Shown piece after piece: positions 1 to 11,045 of a stretch of 64,000 nucleotides of DNA (positions are counted from its first letter, which is position 1; each line of letters starts with the position of its first letter). Position numbers and translations under genes: made by a program. The notes below the pieces were generated by a model, which saw only the letters and a list, made by a program, of their open reading frames with translations, had not been told where the DNA came from and searched no databases. Origin of the DNA: Xanthomonas indica (lineage in GTDB: Bacteria; Pseudomonadota; Gammaproteobacteria; Xanthomonadales; Xanthomonadaceae); the NCBI RefSeq assembly GCF_040529045.1, contig NZ_CP131914.1:4324501-4388500 (forward strand), read 5' to 3'.

Positions 1-421
1 ATGTAGGTACTGACCCGCGCGTTGGACTGCGAGCGGCCTTCCAGGGTCAGCATGTCGCCTTCCTGCTTCACCGAGGTCAGCACCACGCCATCGGGAATGG
101 TCCGCACCAGCGAGTCGAACAGATGCACCATCTGCGAGCGCTTGGCCTGCAGTTCCTCGATGACCTGCTTGCGCGCCAGCAGCCGGCGCTTCTTCTCGTC
201 GAGGGTGTCGATTTCCTTGTTCTGCGCCTGGACCTTCTCGATCTCGGTCTGCAGATAGGCGTTGCGTTCGTTCTGGCCGCTGATCTGCAGGTCGTAGTAG
301 AACCAGATCAGCCCCGCCAGCAGCACCCCGGCGAATGCGGCCAGGCCAAGCATCGAATAGAACTCGCGTTCGCGCTGCTTGCGCCGTTCCGCCCGCCAGG
401 GCAGCAGATTGATCTTCGCCA

Positions 422-422
<1 letters not shown>
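1..422 (-). CDS. pilN: PilN, type IV pilus inner-membrane assembly protein (partial, C-terminus beyond the left edge)
   Basis: PilN forms the inner-membrane alignment subcomplex of the type IV pilus with PilM (cytoplasmic) and PilO. The visible 140 or so residues start MAKINLLPWR, the conserved PilN N-terminus that binds PilM in known family members. A membrane segment follows near residues 22-42, then a charged coiled coil (EIEKVQAQNKEIDTLDEKKR) entering the periplasmic domain. The ATG overlaps the pilM stop as ATGA, so the two are translationally coupled. The stop codon lies outside the window. Confidence 0.93.
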
Positions 423-1585
<1,163 letters not shown>

Positions 1586-1698
1586 TCACGGCATGACCTG
1601 CGGCAGCAAACCCGTCGCATCCCCGGAACCGGCCCCAGCCGTTCCCCGGCGTACTCTATACTCTGCGCCCAAGAAATCTGCAATCGGAATCTCTCGCG

Positions 1699-4131
1699 AT
1701 GCCCCGTTTTCGTCGTTGGCTGCGCTGGGCGCTGGTCACGTTCGTCCTCCTTGGCCTGGTCGGCGCCGCCGTGGCAGGCGGGCTGTACTACGTCGTTTCC
1801 TCCAAGCTCCCGGACGTGCAGACCCTGCGCAAGGTCGAACTGCAGGAGCCCATGTACGTCTATTCCAGCGACGGCAAGCTGATGGCGCTGTTCGGCGAGA
1901 CCCGGCGCTACCCCATCACCATGAAGGACGTGCCGGAGCGGCTGAAGCAGGCCTTCCTGGCCACCGAGGACGCCCGTTTCTACGAGCACGGCGGCGTCGA
2001 CTACAAGGGCATCGCCCGCGCGGTGTGGCTGCTGGCCACCACCAACGACAAGCGCGTGCCGGGCGGCTCCACCATCACCCAGCAGGTGGCCCGCCAGTTC
2101 TTCCTGAGCTCGGAGTACAGCTACACCCGCAAGCTGGCGGAGATCCTGCTGGCGCGCAAGATCGAGGCCGAGCTGAGCAAGGACGAGATCTTCGAGCTGT
2201 ATCTCAACAAGAGTTTCTTCGGCAACCGCGCCTACGGCATCGCCGCCGCCGCCGAGTACTACTACGGCAAGAAGCTCAACGAGCTGAGCCTGGACGAGAT
2301 GGCCTCGCTGGCCGGCATCCCCAAGTTCCCCTCCAGCGGCAACCCGATCAGCAATCCCGAGCGCGCCAAGCAGCGCCGCGACAACTATGTGCTCAGCCGC
2401 ATGGCCGCGCTGGGCTTCATCACCCCGGCCGAGGCCGAGGCGGCCAAGGCGGTGCCGATGCACGCCGCGCCCCATGAGCGCCCGGTCGAGGTCGAGGCGC
2501 CGTACGTGGCCGAGCTGGTGCGCCAGGAGATGATCGCGCGGTTCGGCGGCGACGTGCTGGACAAGGGCTACCACGTCTATACCAGCATCGACTCGACCCT
2601 GCAGACCGCGGCCAACCACGCCGTGCGCGAGGGCCTGATCGTCTACGATCGTCGACATGGCTGGCATGGCGTCGAGAAGCACTTCGACGTTCCCGCCAAT
2701 GCCGATGCGGCGGCGCTGGCCAGCCACCTGAGCGGCGTCTACGTGCAGGGCGGGATGCTGCCGAGCATCGTCGCCAGCACCGGCAGCGACGGCAGCGCCA
2801 CCGTGGTGCTCGCCAACAAGACCGAGCTGGTGCTGCCGGTGGCCGCCAGCCGCTGGACCGGGCGCAGCCCGGCCACCCTGCTCAAGCGCGGCGACCTGGT
2901 GCGCATCCAGGCCGGCGACAAGCCGGGCGAATGGGAGATCACCCAGATCCCGCGCGGCCAGGCCGCCCTGGTCTCGCTGGACGCCAACAACGGCGCGCTG
3001 CGCGCCATGGTCGGCGGCTTCAGCTATGCCGGCAACAAGTTCAACCGCGCCACCCAGGCGCGCCGCCAGCCCGGCTCCAGCTTCAAGCCGTTCCTGTACG
3101 CAGCCTCGTTCGAGAAAGGCTTCAACCCGGCCTCGATCGTGCTCGACGCGCCGGTGGTGTTCCGCGACCGCCGCGGCAAGACCTGGTCGCCGCAGAACGA
3201 CGGCGGCGGCTTCCGCGGCCCGATGCGCCTGCGGGAGGCGCTGGTGCAGTCGCGCAACCTGGTCTCGGTGCGCCTGCTGGACGCCATCGGCGTGGACTTC
3301 GCGCGCAAGTACATCAGCCAGTTCGGCTTCCAGGAAGCCGAGCTGCCGCCGAACCTGTCGATGTCGCTGGGCACCGCCTCGCTGACCCCGCTGTCGGTGG
3401 CACGTGGCTATACCGTGTTCGCCAACGGCGGCTCGCTGGTCAACACCTGGATCATCGACAAGGTCACCGACCGCGACGGCAAGGTGCTGTTCCAGGAGCA
3501 TCCGCTGACCGCCTGCCGCAGTTGCGGCAGCGTCGGCGGCAATGCCGCGCCGGTCAGCCAGGTGGTGGACGGCTTCAACTTCGGCGCGGCCACGCCGCCG
3601 CCGGCGGCCAAGCCGGCCGCGACCGCCGCCACGCCGGCCGCGGACGAAAAGACCCCGGCCACCGACCCGGAGGCCAAGGTCGCGCCGCGCGCCATCGACG
3701 AGCGCACCGCCTATCAATTAGTGTCGATGATGCGCGACGTGGTCCAGCGCGGCACCGGCACGCCGGCCAAGGTGCTCGGCCGCGAGGACGTCGGCGGCAA
3801 GACCGGCTCCACCAACGACCATCGCGACGCCTGGTTCTCCGGCTTCGGCGGCCCGTACGTGACCACGGTGTGGGTCGGCCGCGACGACTACCGCTCGCTC
3901 GGCTACCGCGAGTACGGCGGCAAGGCGGCGCTGCCGATCTGGATCGACTACATGCGGGTGGCGCTGAAGGACCAGCCGATCGCCCGCAACGACCCGCCGG
4001 CCGGCATGGTCCAGGTCACCCTCAACGGCGCCACCGAGTGGGTCAAGACCGAGGACATGGACCGCATCCAGCAGTTCGACGAAAGCCTGCAGGACCAGAA
4101 GACCGACGACGCGGCATTCGACATCTTCTGA
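1699..4131 (+). CDS. mrcA: Penicillin-binding protein 1A (bifunctional transglycosylase/transpeptidase)
   Basis: Class A PBP that polymerises lipid II and cross-links peptidoglycan in the periplasm. Residues 9-32 form the signal anchor. The GT51 domain carries [12 protein letters not shown] with catalytic Glu90, then GGSTITQQ. The transpeptidase domain has the SxxK serine (Ser460 in PGSSFK), an SRN motif (QSRNLVS) and KTG at 701-703. An OB-like insert separates the two domains. A low-complexity Ala/Pro stretch (about residues 630-660) precedes the last part of the transpeptidase domain. The 810 residues are normal for the family. Divergent from pilMN, as in Pseudomonas. A TATACT -10-like hexamer at 1657-1662 has no clear -35. 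Confidence 0.96.
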   Translation: MPRFRRWLRWALVTFVLLGLVGAAVAGGLYYVVSSKLPDVQTLRKVELQEPMYVYSSDGKLMALFGETRRYPITMKDVPERLKQAFLATEDARFYEHGGVDYKGIARAVWLLATTNDKRVPGGSTITQQVARQFFLSSEYSYTRKLAEILLARKIEAELSKDEIFELYLNKSFFGNRAYGIAAAAEYYYGKKLNELSLDEMASLAGIPKFPSSGNPISNPERAKQRRDNYVLSRMAALGFITPAEAEAAKAVPMHAAPHERPVEVEAPYVAELVRQEMIARFGGDVLDKGYHVYTSIDSTLQTAANHAVREGLIVYDRRHGWHGVEKHFDVPANADAAALASHLSGVYVQGGMLPSIVASTGSDGSATVVLANKTELVLPVAASRWTGRSPATLLKRGDLVRIQAGDKPGEWEITQIPRGQAALVSLDANNGALRAMVGGFSYAGNKFNRATQARRQPGSSFKPFLYAASFEKGFNPASIVLDAPVVFRDRRGKTWSPQNDGGGFRGPMRLREALVQSRNLVSVRLLDAIGVDFARKYISQFGFQEAELPPNLSMSLGTASLTPLSVARGYTVFANGGSLVNTWIIDKVTDRDGKVLFQEHPLTACRSCGSVGGNAAPVSQVVDGFNFGAATPPPAAKPAATAATPAADEKTPATDPEAKVAPRAIDERTAYQLVSMMRDVVQRGTGTPAKVLGREDVGGKTGSTNDHRDAWFSGFGGPYVTTVWVGRDDYRSLGYREYGGKAALPIWIDYMRVALKDQPIARNDPPAGMVQVTLNGATEWVKTEDMDRIQQFDESLQDQKTDDAAFDIF

Positions 4132-4283
4132 TCGCGCCACTCTCCTAGCCCCGGCGCTGGCCGGGGCAGATGCCGCCGGGCGCGCCTCGCCCGGCGGACG
4201 CCGCAGCAGGCAGCGCAGCCGGCTACACCCGAATTTCGCAAGGCTGCGGTACAGTCGGGGCAGGCTTTGAGGGGAGGCGCTCC

Positions 4284-4928
4284 ATGCACCACGCTCGGCA
4301 ACATGCCAGGACCCGCACGCACGAACGCCGGCGCCGGCTGGCGCACGAAGCCGCCCGCCTGATGGCCGAGGGCGGCATCCGCGACTTCCATCAGGCCAAG
4401 CTCAAGGCCGCCGACCGGCTCGGCATCCACGACGATGCCTCGCTGCCGCGCAACAGCGAGATCGAGGACGCGCTGCGCGAATACCAGCGGCTGTTCGCCG
4501 GTCCGGACCATGCCGGCGAGCTGCGGCGACGGCGCGAAGCCGCGCTGCGCGCGATGGACTTCCTGCACGCGTTCGCGCCGCGCCTGGCCGGCCCGGTGCA
4601 CGACGGCACCGCCGACGCCAACAGCCCGGTGCAACTGCACCTGCATAGCGACGATGCCGAGGCGGTGGCGCGCTTCCTCGAAGAGCACCGCATCCCGGCC
4701 GAGTTGCGCAGCCGTCGCCTGCGCCTGGACCGCGAGCGCAGCGAGGACTTCCCGGTGTGGCTGTTCACCGCCGAGGAACTGACCTTCGACCTGACCGTGC
4801 TGCCCTACGACGCGCTGCGCCAGGCGCCGTTGTCGCAGGTGGACGAAAAGCCGATGCGGCGCGCCTCGATGCCGCAACTGCGGCAGCTGCTGACCGAGCA
4901 GGACATCGCCGACTACCAATACGGCTGA
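4284..4928 (+). CDS. Conserved hypothetical protein, 214 residues
   Basis: Soluble charged protein without signal peptide or membrane segment. The Arg-rich N-terminus (HERRRRLAHEAARLMAEGG) leads into a helical segment AKLKAADRLGI and a region ending in FDLTVLPYDALRQAPLS. Similar proteins are widespread in gammaproteobacteria and have at times been labelled nucleotidyltransferases, but I see no catalytic motif that supports this. I prefer the ATG at 4284, preceded by GGGGAGG, over an in-frame start at 4170. It stands alone between mrcA and the convergent gltA. Confidence 0.8.
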   Translation: MHHARQHARTRTHERRRRLAHEAARLMAEGGIRDFHQAKLKAADRLGIHDDASLPRNSEIEDALREYQRLFAGPDHAGELRRRREAALRAMDFLHAFAPRLAGPVHDGTADANSPVQLHLHSDDAEAVARFLEEHRIPAELRSRRLRLDRERSEDFPVWLFTAEELTFDLTVLPYDALRQAPLSQVDEKPMRRASMPQLRQLLTEQDIADYQYG

Positions 4929-4991
4929 GCCCGGCCGCGGCGCGACGTGACACCTGCCTGCCCTCCTCCCCGCTTCATCGCCGCCACAACG

Positions 4992-5017
4992 AAAAACGCC
5001 CCGCAAAGCGGGGCGTT
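4992..5017 (-). terminator. Rho-independent terminator of gltA
   Basis: Perfect 10-bp stem (AACGCCCCGC / GCGGGGCGTT) with a 3-nt loop, followed on the minus strand by a run of T, 25 bp after the gltA stop. The convergent gene at 4284-4928 ends just before it. Confidence 0.9.
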
Positions 5018-5041
5018 CCGGACAGCCTTGAGGGCGATCGA

Positions 5042-6331
<1,290 letters not shown>

Positions 6332-6570
6332 AGTGTGCGCTCCTCGATGGAAGGCGCCTGTCCGATTACGTTGCGAACAGACGCGTGAAGGAAGTCCACG
6401 GCAATCGCCACGGATCGCGCCATTATCGCACAGCAGCATTTGCGTCGTCGCTCACCCCTCCTGCGGCACGATGGCGGCAGGAAAGCGACACAGCGTTGCA
6501 TCCTCGCCGCACTTTCACGGAAGGATGACACCGGCGCGCCCACGCCGGGAAGGGACCATGCAGCGGATAG

Positions 6571-6594
6571 CAAAACGGCCGCGCAAGCGGCCGT
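6571..6594 (-). terminator. Rho-independent terminator of rpmE2
   Basis: 8-bp stem (ACGGCCGC / GCGGCCGT) closed by a GCAA tetraloop and followed on the minus strand by TTTT, 27 bp after the rpmE2 stop. Confidence 0.85.
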
Positions 6595-6621
6595 CGCTTT
6601 ACATCCGTTCGACGGTTCCGG

Positions 6622-6864
6622 TCAGCGCGCGTAGCGCTTCTGGAACTTGTCGATGCGGCCGCTGGTGTCGATGACCTTGTGCTTGCCCGTGTAGAACGGG
6701 TGCGAAGCCGAGGAAATTTCGACCTTGATCAGCGGATACTCTTCGCCGTCCTCCCACTTGACCGTCTCTTTCGAGGACATGGTCGAACGGGTCAGGATCT
6801 TGAAATCGGAGGTGACATCGTGGAACACGACGTCGCGGTACTGGGGATGGATGTCGGCCTTCAT
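6622..6864 (-). CDS. rpmE2: 50S ribosomal protein L31, type B
   Basis: 80-residue protein starting [22 protein letters not shown] and containing [28 protein letters not shown]. It lacks the zinc-binding cysteines of type A L31, so it is the cysteine-free paralogue, which in other bacteria can replace the zinc form. In many species it is repressed by Zur when zinc is plentiful; no Zur box was recognised here. A good promoter and terminator flank it, so it is transcribed alone. Confidence 0.95.
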   Translation of the reverse strand: MKADIHPQYRDVVFHDVTSDFKILTRSTMSSKETVKWEDGEEYPLIKVEISSASHPFYTGKHKVIDTSGRIDKFQKRYAR

Positions 6865-6901
6865 GGGCTCGCACCGTAGGTGGCTGCTGGACAAGAGGGA
6901 A

Positions 6902-6931
6902 ACTATAACAGCCCTGCCGCCCCCCACGCAA
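6902..6931 (-). promoter_or_regulatory. Promoter of rpmE2
   Basis: Minus strand: TTGCGT (6931-6926), 18-bp spacer, TATAGT (6907-6902), about 40 bp before the start codon. A close sigma-70 match in otherwise GC-rich sequence. Confidence 0.6.
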
Positions 6932-6985
6932 CGTTTACGTCGCGGCAGATGCGGTGGCAACGCCCATGGGCGCCCCGCCCCGGGA

Positions 6986-7011
6986 GATCCCGCCCGGATG
7001 CGGGCGGGATC
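6986..7011 (-). terminator. GC-rich hairpin after the nucleoside hydrolase gene
   Basis: 11-bp stem (GATCCCGCCCG / CGGGCGGGATC) with a 4-nt loop just after the stop codon at 7019. There is no T run, so it may protect the 3' end or pause transcription rather than terminate alone. Confidence 0.5.
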
Positions 7012-7018
7012 GGCAGGC

Positions 7019-7957
7019 TCAGCCGGCGCCGACTGCGGCCCGCGCCAGGCCCAGGAAGCGGGCGTGGTCGTAGCGGATCAGCATGGTCGCGTTGTCCGGC
7101 AGGCCCAGCTGGCGGTTCCAGTCGACCAGGGTGGCGCCGCGGGTATGCACCCCGGACAGCTCGATCTGCATCGGGCGCGCCTGCACCTCCTGGGCACCGT
7201 CGGGCTGCAGCGCCCAGGCCATCGCCAGTGCGTCGGCGGCATACCAGTGTTCGCCGCGCGCGTCTTCCGACCACAGCCGGGTCTTGCGCGAGATCAGCTC
7301 GTAGAAGCGCGCCTTCGGCGCATCCACCGCCAGCCACTGCTCGACCTCGCGGTGCGGCAGGCCATGCGCCACGGTCGCCTCCCAATCCGCCACTTCGATG
7401 TGCGGGAACGCCTTGAACACGATGTGCGCCGCCTCCGGATCGAAGGCGATGTTGAACTCGGCGGCCGGGGTGATGTTGCCATGGCAGGTGATCGCCCCGC
7501 CCATCACCAGGAAGCGGCCGACGCGCTGCGGCAGGGTCGGGTCCAGCTTCAGCGCCAGCGCGATGTTGGTCAGCGGTCCCAGCGCGACCAGCAGCAGGCG
7601 CCCGGCGTACTGGTGCGACAGGCGCAGGATCGCCAGCGCGGCATGCTCGGCCTCGGCGCCGCGCGCGGCCGCCGGCAGGTCGACGTCGCCGAAGCCGTCC
7701 TGGCCATGCACGTGCCCGGCGTCCACCGAGGGATGCAGCAGCGGATCGGCGCAGCCGGCGAACACCGGCACATCCTCGCGCCCGGCCACTTCGCACAGCT
7801 TCAGCGCATTGCGCACGGTGTGGCGCAGGCCGACGTTGCCGGCGGCGATGGTCAGCCCGACCACCTCGTGGCGCGGATCGGCGAACGCCATCAGCAGCGC
7901 CAGCGCATCGTCCACGCCGGGGTCGGTATCGATCAACAGGGGAATCTTGTCGCTCAT
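7019..7957 (-). CDS. Inosine-uridine preferring nucleoside hydrolase family protein
   Basis: Hydrolyses the N-glycosidic bond of (probably pyrimidine or inosine) nucleosides to ribose and free base. The N-terminal calcium-binding [12 protein letters not shown] motif (residues 8-19) is diagnostic. Other conserved parts are [53 protein letters not shown] and [15 protein letters not shown] with a late Asp. The 312 residues are typical. The start [14 protein letters not shown] at 7957 is supported by family alignment. Substrate preference cannot be read from the sequence. Confidence 0.92.
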   Translation of the reverse strand: MSDKIPLLIDTDPGVDDALALLMAFADPRHEVVGLTIAAGNVGLRHTVRNALKLCEVAGREDVPVFAGCADPLLHPSVDAGHVHGQDGFGDVDLPAAARGAEAEHAALAILRLSHQYAGRLLLVALGPLTNIALALKLDPTLPQRVGRFLVMGGAITCHGNITPAAEFNIAFDPEAAHIVFKAFPHIEVADWEATVAHGLPHREVEQWLAVDAPKARFYELISRKTRLWSEDARGEHWYAADALAMAWALQPDGAQEVQARPMQIELSGVHTRGATLVDWNRQLGLPDNATMLIRYDHARFLGLARAAVGAG

Positions 7958-8020
7958 GCGTCGCTTCGCTCGTCCATTCGGCCGCCGAGTCTGGCACCGC
8001 GGCGCGGGCATGGGAAGGCG

Positions 8021-8226
8021 CGGGGATTGGGGAGTCGGGATGACCAGCCATTCGGCTGTTGAAAACGGGGATTCGCAGAGGCGGCGCCACCGCCGTTCGT
8101 CGTAGGAACGGCTTCAGCCGCGACCGGGCGTTACCAGGACAGCCCCATCGCGGCTGAAGCCGCTCCTACGAGGAAGCCGTGGCGATGCCGCGTTTGCGAA
8201 TCCCCAATCCCCAATGCCGAATCCCG
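8021..8226. repeat. Heptad-repeat inverted element 1, with a REP pair inside
   Basis: Left arm GGGGATTGGGGAGTCGGGA (8022-8040) and right arm about 8197-8226 (units CCCCAAT and CCGAATC) are inverted relative to each other. Inner segments CGGGGATTCGCAGAGGCGGCG and GCGTTTGCGAATCCCC also partly pair. A GTAG-type REP pair sits in the middle. It lies between the nucleoside hydrolase start and the recG stop. Confidence 0.8.
8102..8169. repeat. GTAG-type REP pair (REPIN-like)
   Basis: Two REP palindromes of the form GTAGGAGCGGCTTCAGCCGC in inverted orientation around a short spacer; the first carries GGAACGG. They resemble the GTAG REPs described in Stenotrophomonas and Xanthomonas, which RAYT transposases are thought to mobilise. 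Confidence 0.88.
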
Positions 8227-8232
8227 GCCCCC

Positions 8233-10380
8233 TCACGCCCCGGCAAACCGCACCGCGCCACCGACCCAGCGCGCGACGATGCGGTCGGCCAGGACCGGCG
8301 CCTCCTCCAGCAGCCGGTCGGCCAGGGCGTGCACGCGCGGCAGCAGGCCGGCGTCGCGGGCCAGGTCGGCCACGCGGAACGCGGCCAGGCCGGTCTGGCG
8401 GGTGCCGAGCAGTTCGCCGGGGCCGCGCAGTTCCAGGTCCTTTTCGGCGATGACGAAGCCGTCGTTGGTCTGGCGCATGGTTTCCAGGCGCTGCCGCGCC
8501 ATCGCCGACAGCGGCGCCTGGTACATCAGCACGCAGCTCGACGCCGCCGCACCGCGCCCGACCCGGCCGCGCAACTGGTGCAACTGCGCCAGGCCCAGGC
8601 GTTCGGCGTTCTCGATGATCATCAGCGAGGCGTTGGGTACGTCCACGCCGACCTCGATGACGGTGGTGGCGACCAGCAGGTCGATCTCGCCCTGCTTGAA
8701 CGCGCGCATCGCCGCCTGCTTCTCCGCCGGCTTCATGCGCCCGTGCACCAGGCCCACGCGCAGCTCCGGCAACTGCGCCGACAGCGCCTCGAAGGTGGCC
8801 TGCGCGGCGCTGGCCTCGAGCCGGTTGCCGGCGCCGGCCTGCGCGGATTTCTCGCTGTCCTCGGCCTCTTCGATCAGCGTGCAGACCCAATAGGCCTGGC
8901 GGCCTTCGGCACAGGCCACGCGGATGCGCTGCACCAGTTCGGGACGGCGCTCGGCGTTGAGCACGATGGTCTGCACCGGGGTGCGCCCCGGCGGCAGTTC
9001 GTCGATCGAGGAAACATCCAGGTCGGCATACGCGGCCATCGCCAGCGTGCGCGGGATCGGCGTGGCGGTCATCACCAGTTGGTGCGGCACGCCTGCACCC
9101 GAGGCACCCTTGTCGCGCAACGCCAGGCGCTGGTGCACGCCGAAGCGGTGCTGCTCGTCGACGATGGCCAGGGCCAGGTCGTGGAAGCGCACCGCCTCCT
9201 GCATCAGCGCATGCGTGCCGACCACCACCTGCGCCTCGCCGGAGGCGATCTGCGCCAGGGTCGCGCTGCGCGCCTTGCCGGTGACCTTGCCGGCCAGCCA
9301 GGCCACGCGCACGCCCAGCGGCTCCAGCCAGCCGCGCAGGTTGGCCAGATGCTGTTCGGCGAGCAGTTCGGTGGGCGCCGCCAGCGCCGCCTGCTTGCGC
9401 TTGTCCACCGCCAGCATCGCCGCCAGCGCGGCGACCACGGTCTTGCCGCTGCCGACGTCGCCCTGCACCAGCCGCAGCATCGGCGCCGGCCGTTCCAGGT
9501 CGGCGCGGATCTGTGCGAACACACGCTGCTGCGCGCCAGTCAGTTGGAACGGCAGCGATTGCTGCAGGCGCTTGGCCAGCAGCCCGCGACCGCGTAGCGA
9601 CGGCGCCGGCTGGCACTGCAGGGCGATGCGCTGACGCCGCAGGCTCAGGTGATGCGCGAGCAACTCCTCCAGCGCCAGGCGCTGCTGCGCCGGATGCAGC
9701 CCGGCGGCGAGCGCGCCCAGGTCGGCCTGCGGCGGCGGCCGATGCGCGACCAGCAGCGCGCTGCGCAGCGACGGCAGCCCGAGTTCGGCCAGCAACGACG
9801 CCGGCAGGAGCTCCAGCGCTGCCTCCTCGGGCAGCCGGTCCAGCGCCTGCCCGACCAGCCGGCGCACGGTCGCCGGGCCGACGCCCTCCACCGCCGGGTA
9901 CACCGGATCCAGGCGATCACCCAGCGCCGCGTCGTCGTCCTCGCCGAGGATCTGATAGCTGGGATGCACGAACTCCAGCCCGTGCTGGCCCGGCTTGGGC
10001 GTGCCGAAGGCGCGCAAGCGCGCACCGACCGCGAACTGTGCCGCCTGCGCCGCACGGAACTGGAAGAAGCGCAGCACCACGGTGCCGCGCGAGTCGTCGG
10101 CCACCGCCACGCGCAGCATCGGCCGGTAGCGGAAGCCACGGTCCACCGCCTGCACCCGCCCCTCGATCTGCGCGGGCACGCTGGGTTGCAGCGCCGCCAC
10201 GGTGGTCAGGCGGGTGCGGTCCTCATAGCGCAGCGGCAGGTGCAGCCACAGGTCCTGCAGCGTGGACAGGCCGCGCGCGGCGAATTTCTCCGCCAGCTTG
10301 GGACCGACGCCGGGCAGCGTGGTCAGCGGCACCTCGCCTGCCGCCGACAGCGCCGGCGCCGGAACCTGCACGCGCGGCAC
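8233..10380 (-). CDS. recG: ATP-dependent DNA helicase RecG
   Basis: Superfamily 2 helicase that remodels stalled replication forks and branch-migrates Holliday junctions. 715 residues. The N-terminal wedge/OB domain begins LTTLPGVGPKLAEKFAARG and carries YEDRTRL. The helicase core has Walker A VQGDVGSGKT, Walker B VDEQHRFGVHQR, MTATPIPRT, GLVHGRMKPAEK, ATTVIEVGVDVPNAS and QLRGRVGRG. The start is GTG at 10380 with a weak ribosome-binding site, 9 bp after the ridA stop, so the two are probably cotranscribed. Confidence 0.96.
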   Translation of the reverse strand: MPRVQVPAPALSAAGEVPLTTLPGVGPKLAEKFAARGLSTLQDLWLHLPLRYEDRTRLTTVAALQPSVPAQIEGRVQAVDRGFRYRPMLRVAVADDSRGTVVLRFFQFRAAQAAQFAVGARLRAFGTPKPGQHGLEFVHPSYQILGEDDDAALGDRLDPVYPAVEGVGPATVRRLVGQALDRLPEEAALELLPASLLAELGLPSLRSALLVAHRPPPQADLGALAAGLHPAQQRLALEELLAHHLSLRRQRIALQCQPAPSLRGRGLLAKRLQQSLPFQLTGAQQRVFAQIRADLERPAPMLRLVQGDVGSGKTVVAALAAMLAVDKRKQAALAAPTELLAEQHLANLRGWLEPLGVRVAWLAGKVTGKARSATLAQIASGEAQVVVGTHALMQEAVRFHDLALAIVDEQHRFGVHQRLALRDKGASGAGVPHQLVMTATPIPRTLAMAAYADLDVSSIDELPPGRTPVQTIVLNAERRPELVQRIRVACAEGRQAYWVCTLIEEAEDSEKSAQAGAGNRLEASAAQATFEALSAQLPELRVGLVHGRMKPAEKQAAMRAFKQGEIDLLVATTVIEVGVDVPNASLMIIENAERLGLAQLHQLRGRVGRGAAASSCVLMYQAPLSAMARQRLETMRQTNDGFVIAEKDLELRGPGELLGTRQTGLAAFRVADLARDAGLLPRVHALADRLLEEAPVLADRIVARWVGGAVRFAGA

Positions 10381-10389
10381 GGCGGGGGA

Positions 10390-10773
10390 TCAGTCCAGCA
10401 CCATCACCGCGTCCACTTCGAAGCCCGCGCCCTTGGGCAGCGCCGAGACTTCGATGGTGGAACGCGCGGGGAACGGCGCCTGGAAGTAGTCCTGCATCAC
10501 CGCGTTGACCTGCGCGAACTGCGCCAGATCGGTGAGGTACAGCCCCAGGCGCACGATGCGATCCAGCGAGCCGCCGGCCGCCTCGGCCACCGCCTGCAGG
10601 TTGTCGAAGGCGCGGCGCGCTTGCGCGGCGATGTCGCCGGCGACGATCTCGCCGGTGGCCGGATCCAGCGGGATCTGCCCGGAGAAGTACACGGTGTTGC
10701 CGGCGCGCACGGCCTGCGAATACGGACCGATCGCGGCCGGTGCACGGTCGGTATGGATGATCTGGCGGGACAT
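10390..10773 (-). CDS. ridA: RidA family 2-iminobutanoate/2-iminopropanoate deaminase
   Basis: Cytoplasmic enzyme that hydrolyses reactive enamine/imine intermediates released by PLP enzymes. The 127-residue protein shows APAAIGPYSQAVRAGNTVYFSGQIPLDP, DNLQAVAEAAGGSLDRIV and the active-site segment PARSTIEVSALPKGAGFEVDAV, with the conserved substrate-binding Arg in ARSTIEV. It lies between spoT and recG, a position kept in xanthomonads. A second, exported RidA-like gene lies at 43608-44114. Confidence 0.95.
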   Translation of the reverse strand: MSRQIIHTDRAPAAIGPYSQAVRAGNTVYFSGQIPLDPATGEIVAGDIAAQARRAFDNLQAVAEAAGGSLDRIVRLGLYLTDLAQFAQVNAVMQDYFQAPFPARSTIEVSALPKGAGFEVDAVMVLD

Positions 10774-10820
10774 GGCGACTCCGTTGGAAGAATGTCCGCC
10801 TAGTTTAGCTGGCGTGCGCG

Positions 10821-11041
10821 GTTGGGGATTGGGGATTGGGGATTGGGGATTCGGAACTGGTCTGGTCCTGGCGTCGTAGGAGCGGCTTTAGCCGCGACGC
10901 CTTATCGATGAAGCGTCGCGGCTGAAGCCGCTCCTACTAAAATCTCCTGAAAGCGGGCGCCGCGGCGTGTCCCGCCCTCATGCTGCTCCCGAATCCCGAA
11001 TCCCGAATCCCGAATCCCGAATCCCCAATCCCCAATCCCGA
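10821..11041. repeat. Heptad-repeat inverted element 2, with a REP pair inside
   Basis: The clearest copy. The left arm (10821-10855) has four tandem TTGGGGA heptads. The right arm (10987-11041) has five CCCGAAT and two CCCCAAT heptads. A GTAG REP pair lies between the arms. It fills the ridA-spoT gap; the right arm ends a few bases before the spoT stop. Confidence 0.88.
10876..10937. repeat. GTAG-type REP pair (REPIN-like)
   Basis: GTAGGAGCGGCTTTAGCCGC and its inverted partner ending CCGCTCCTAC surround a 16-bp centre. It is nested inside heptad element 2. Confidence 0.9.
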
Positions 11042-11045
11042 CGCC

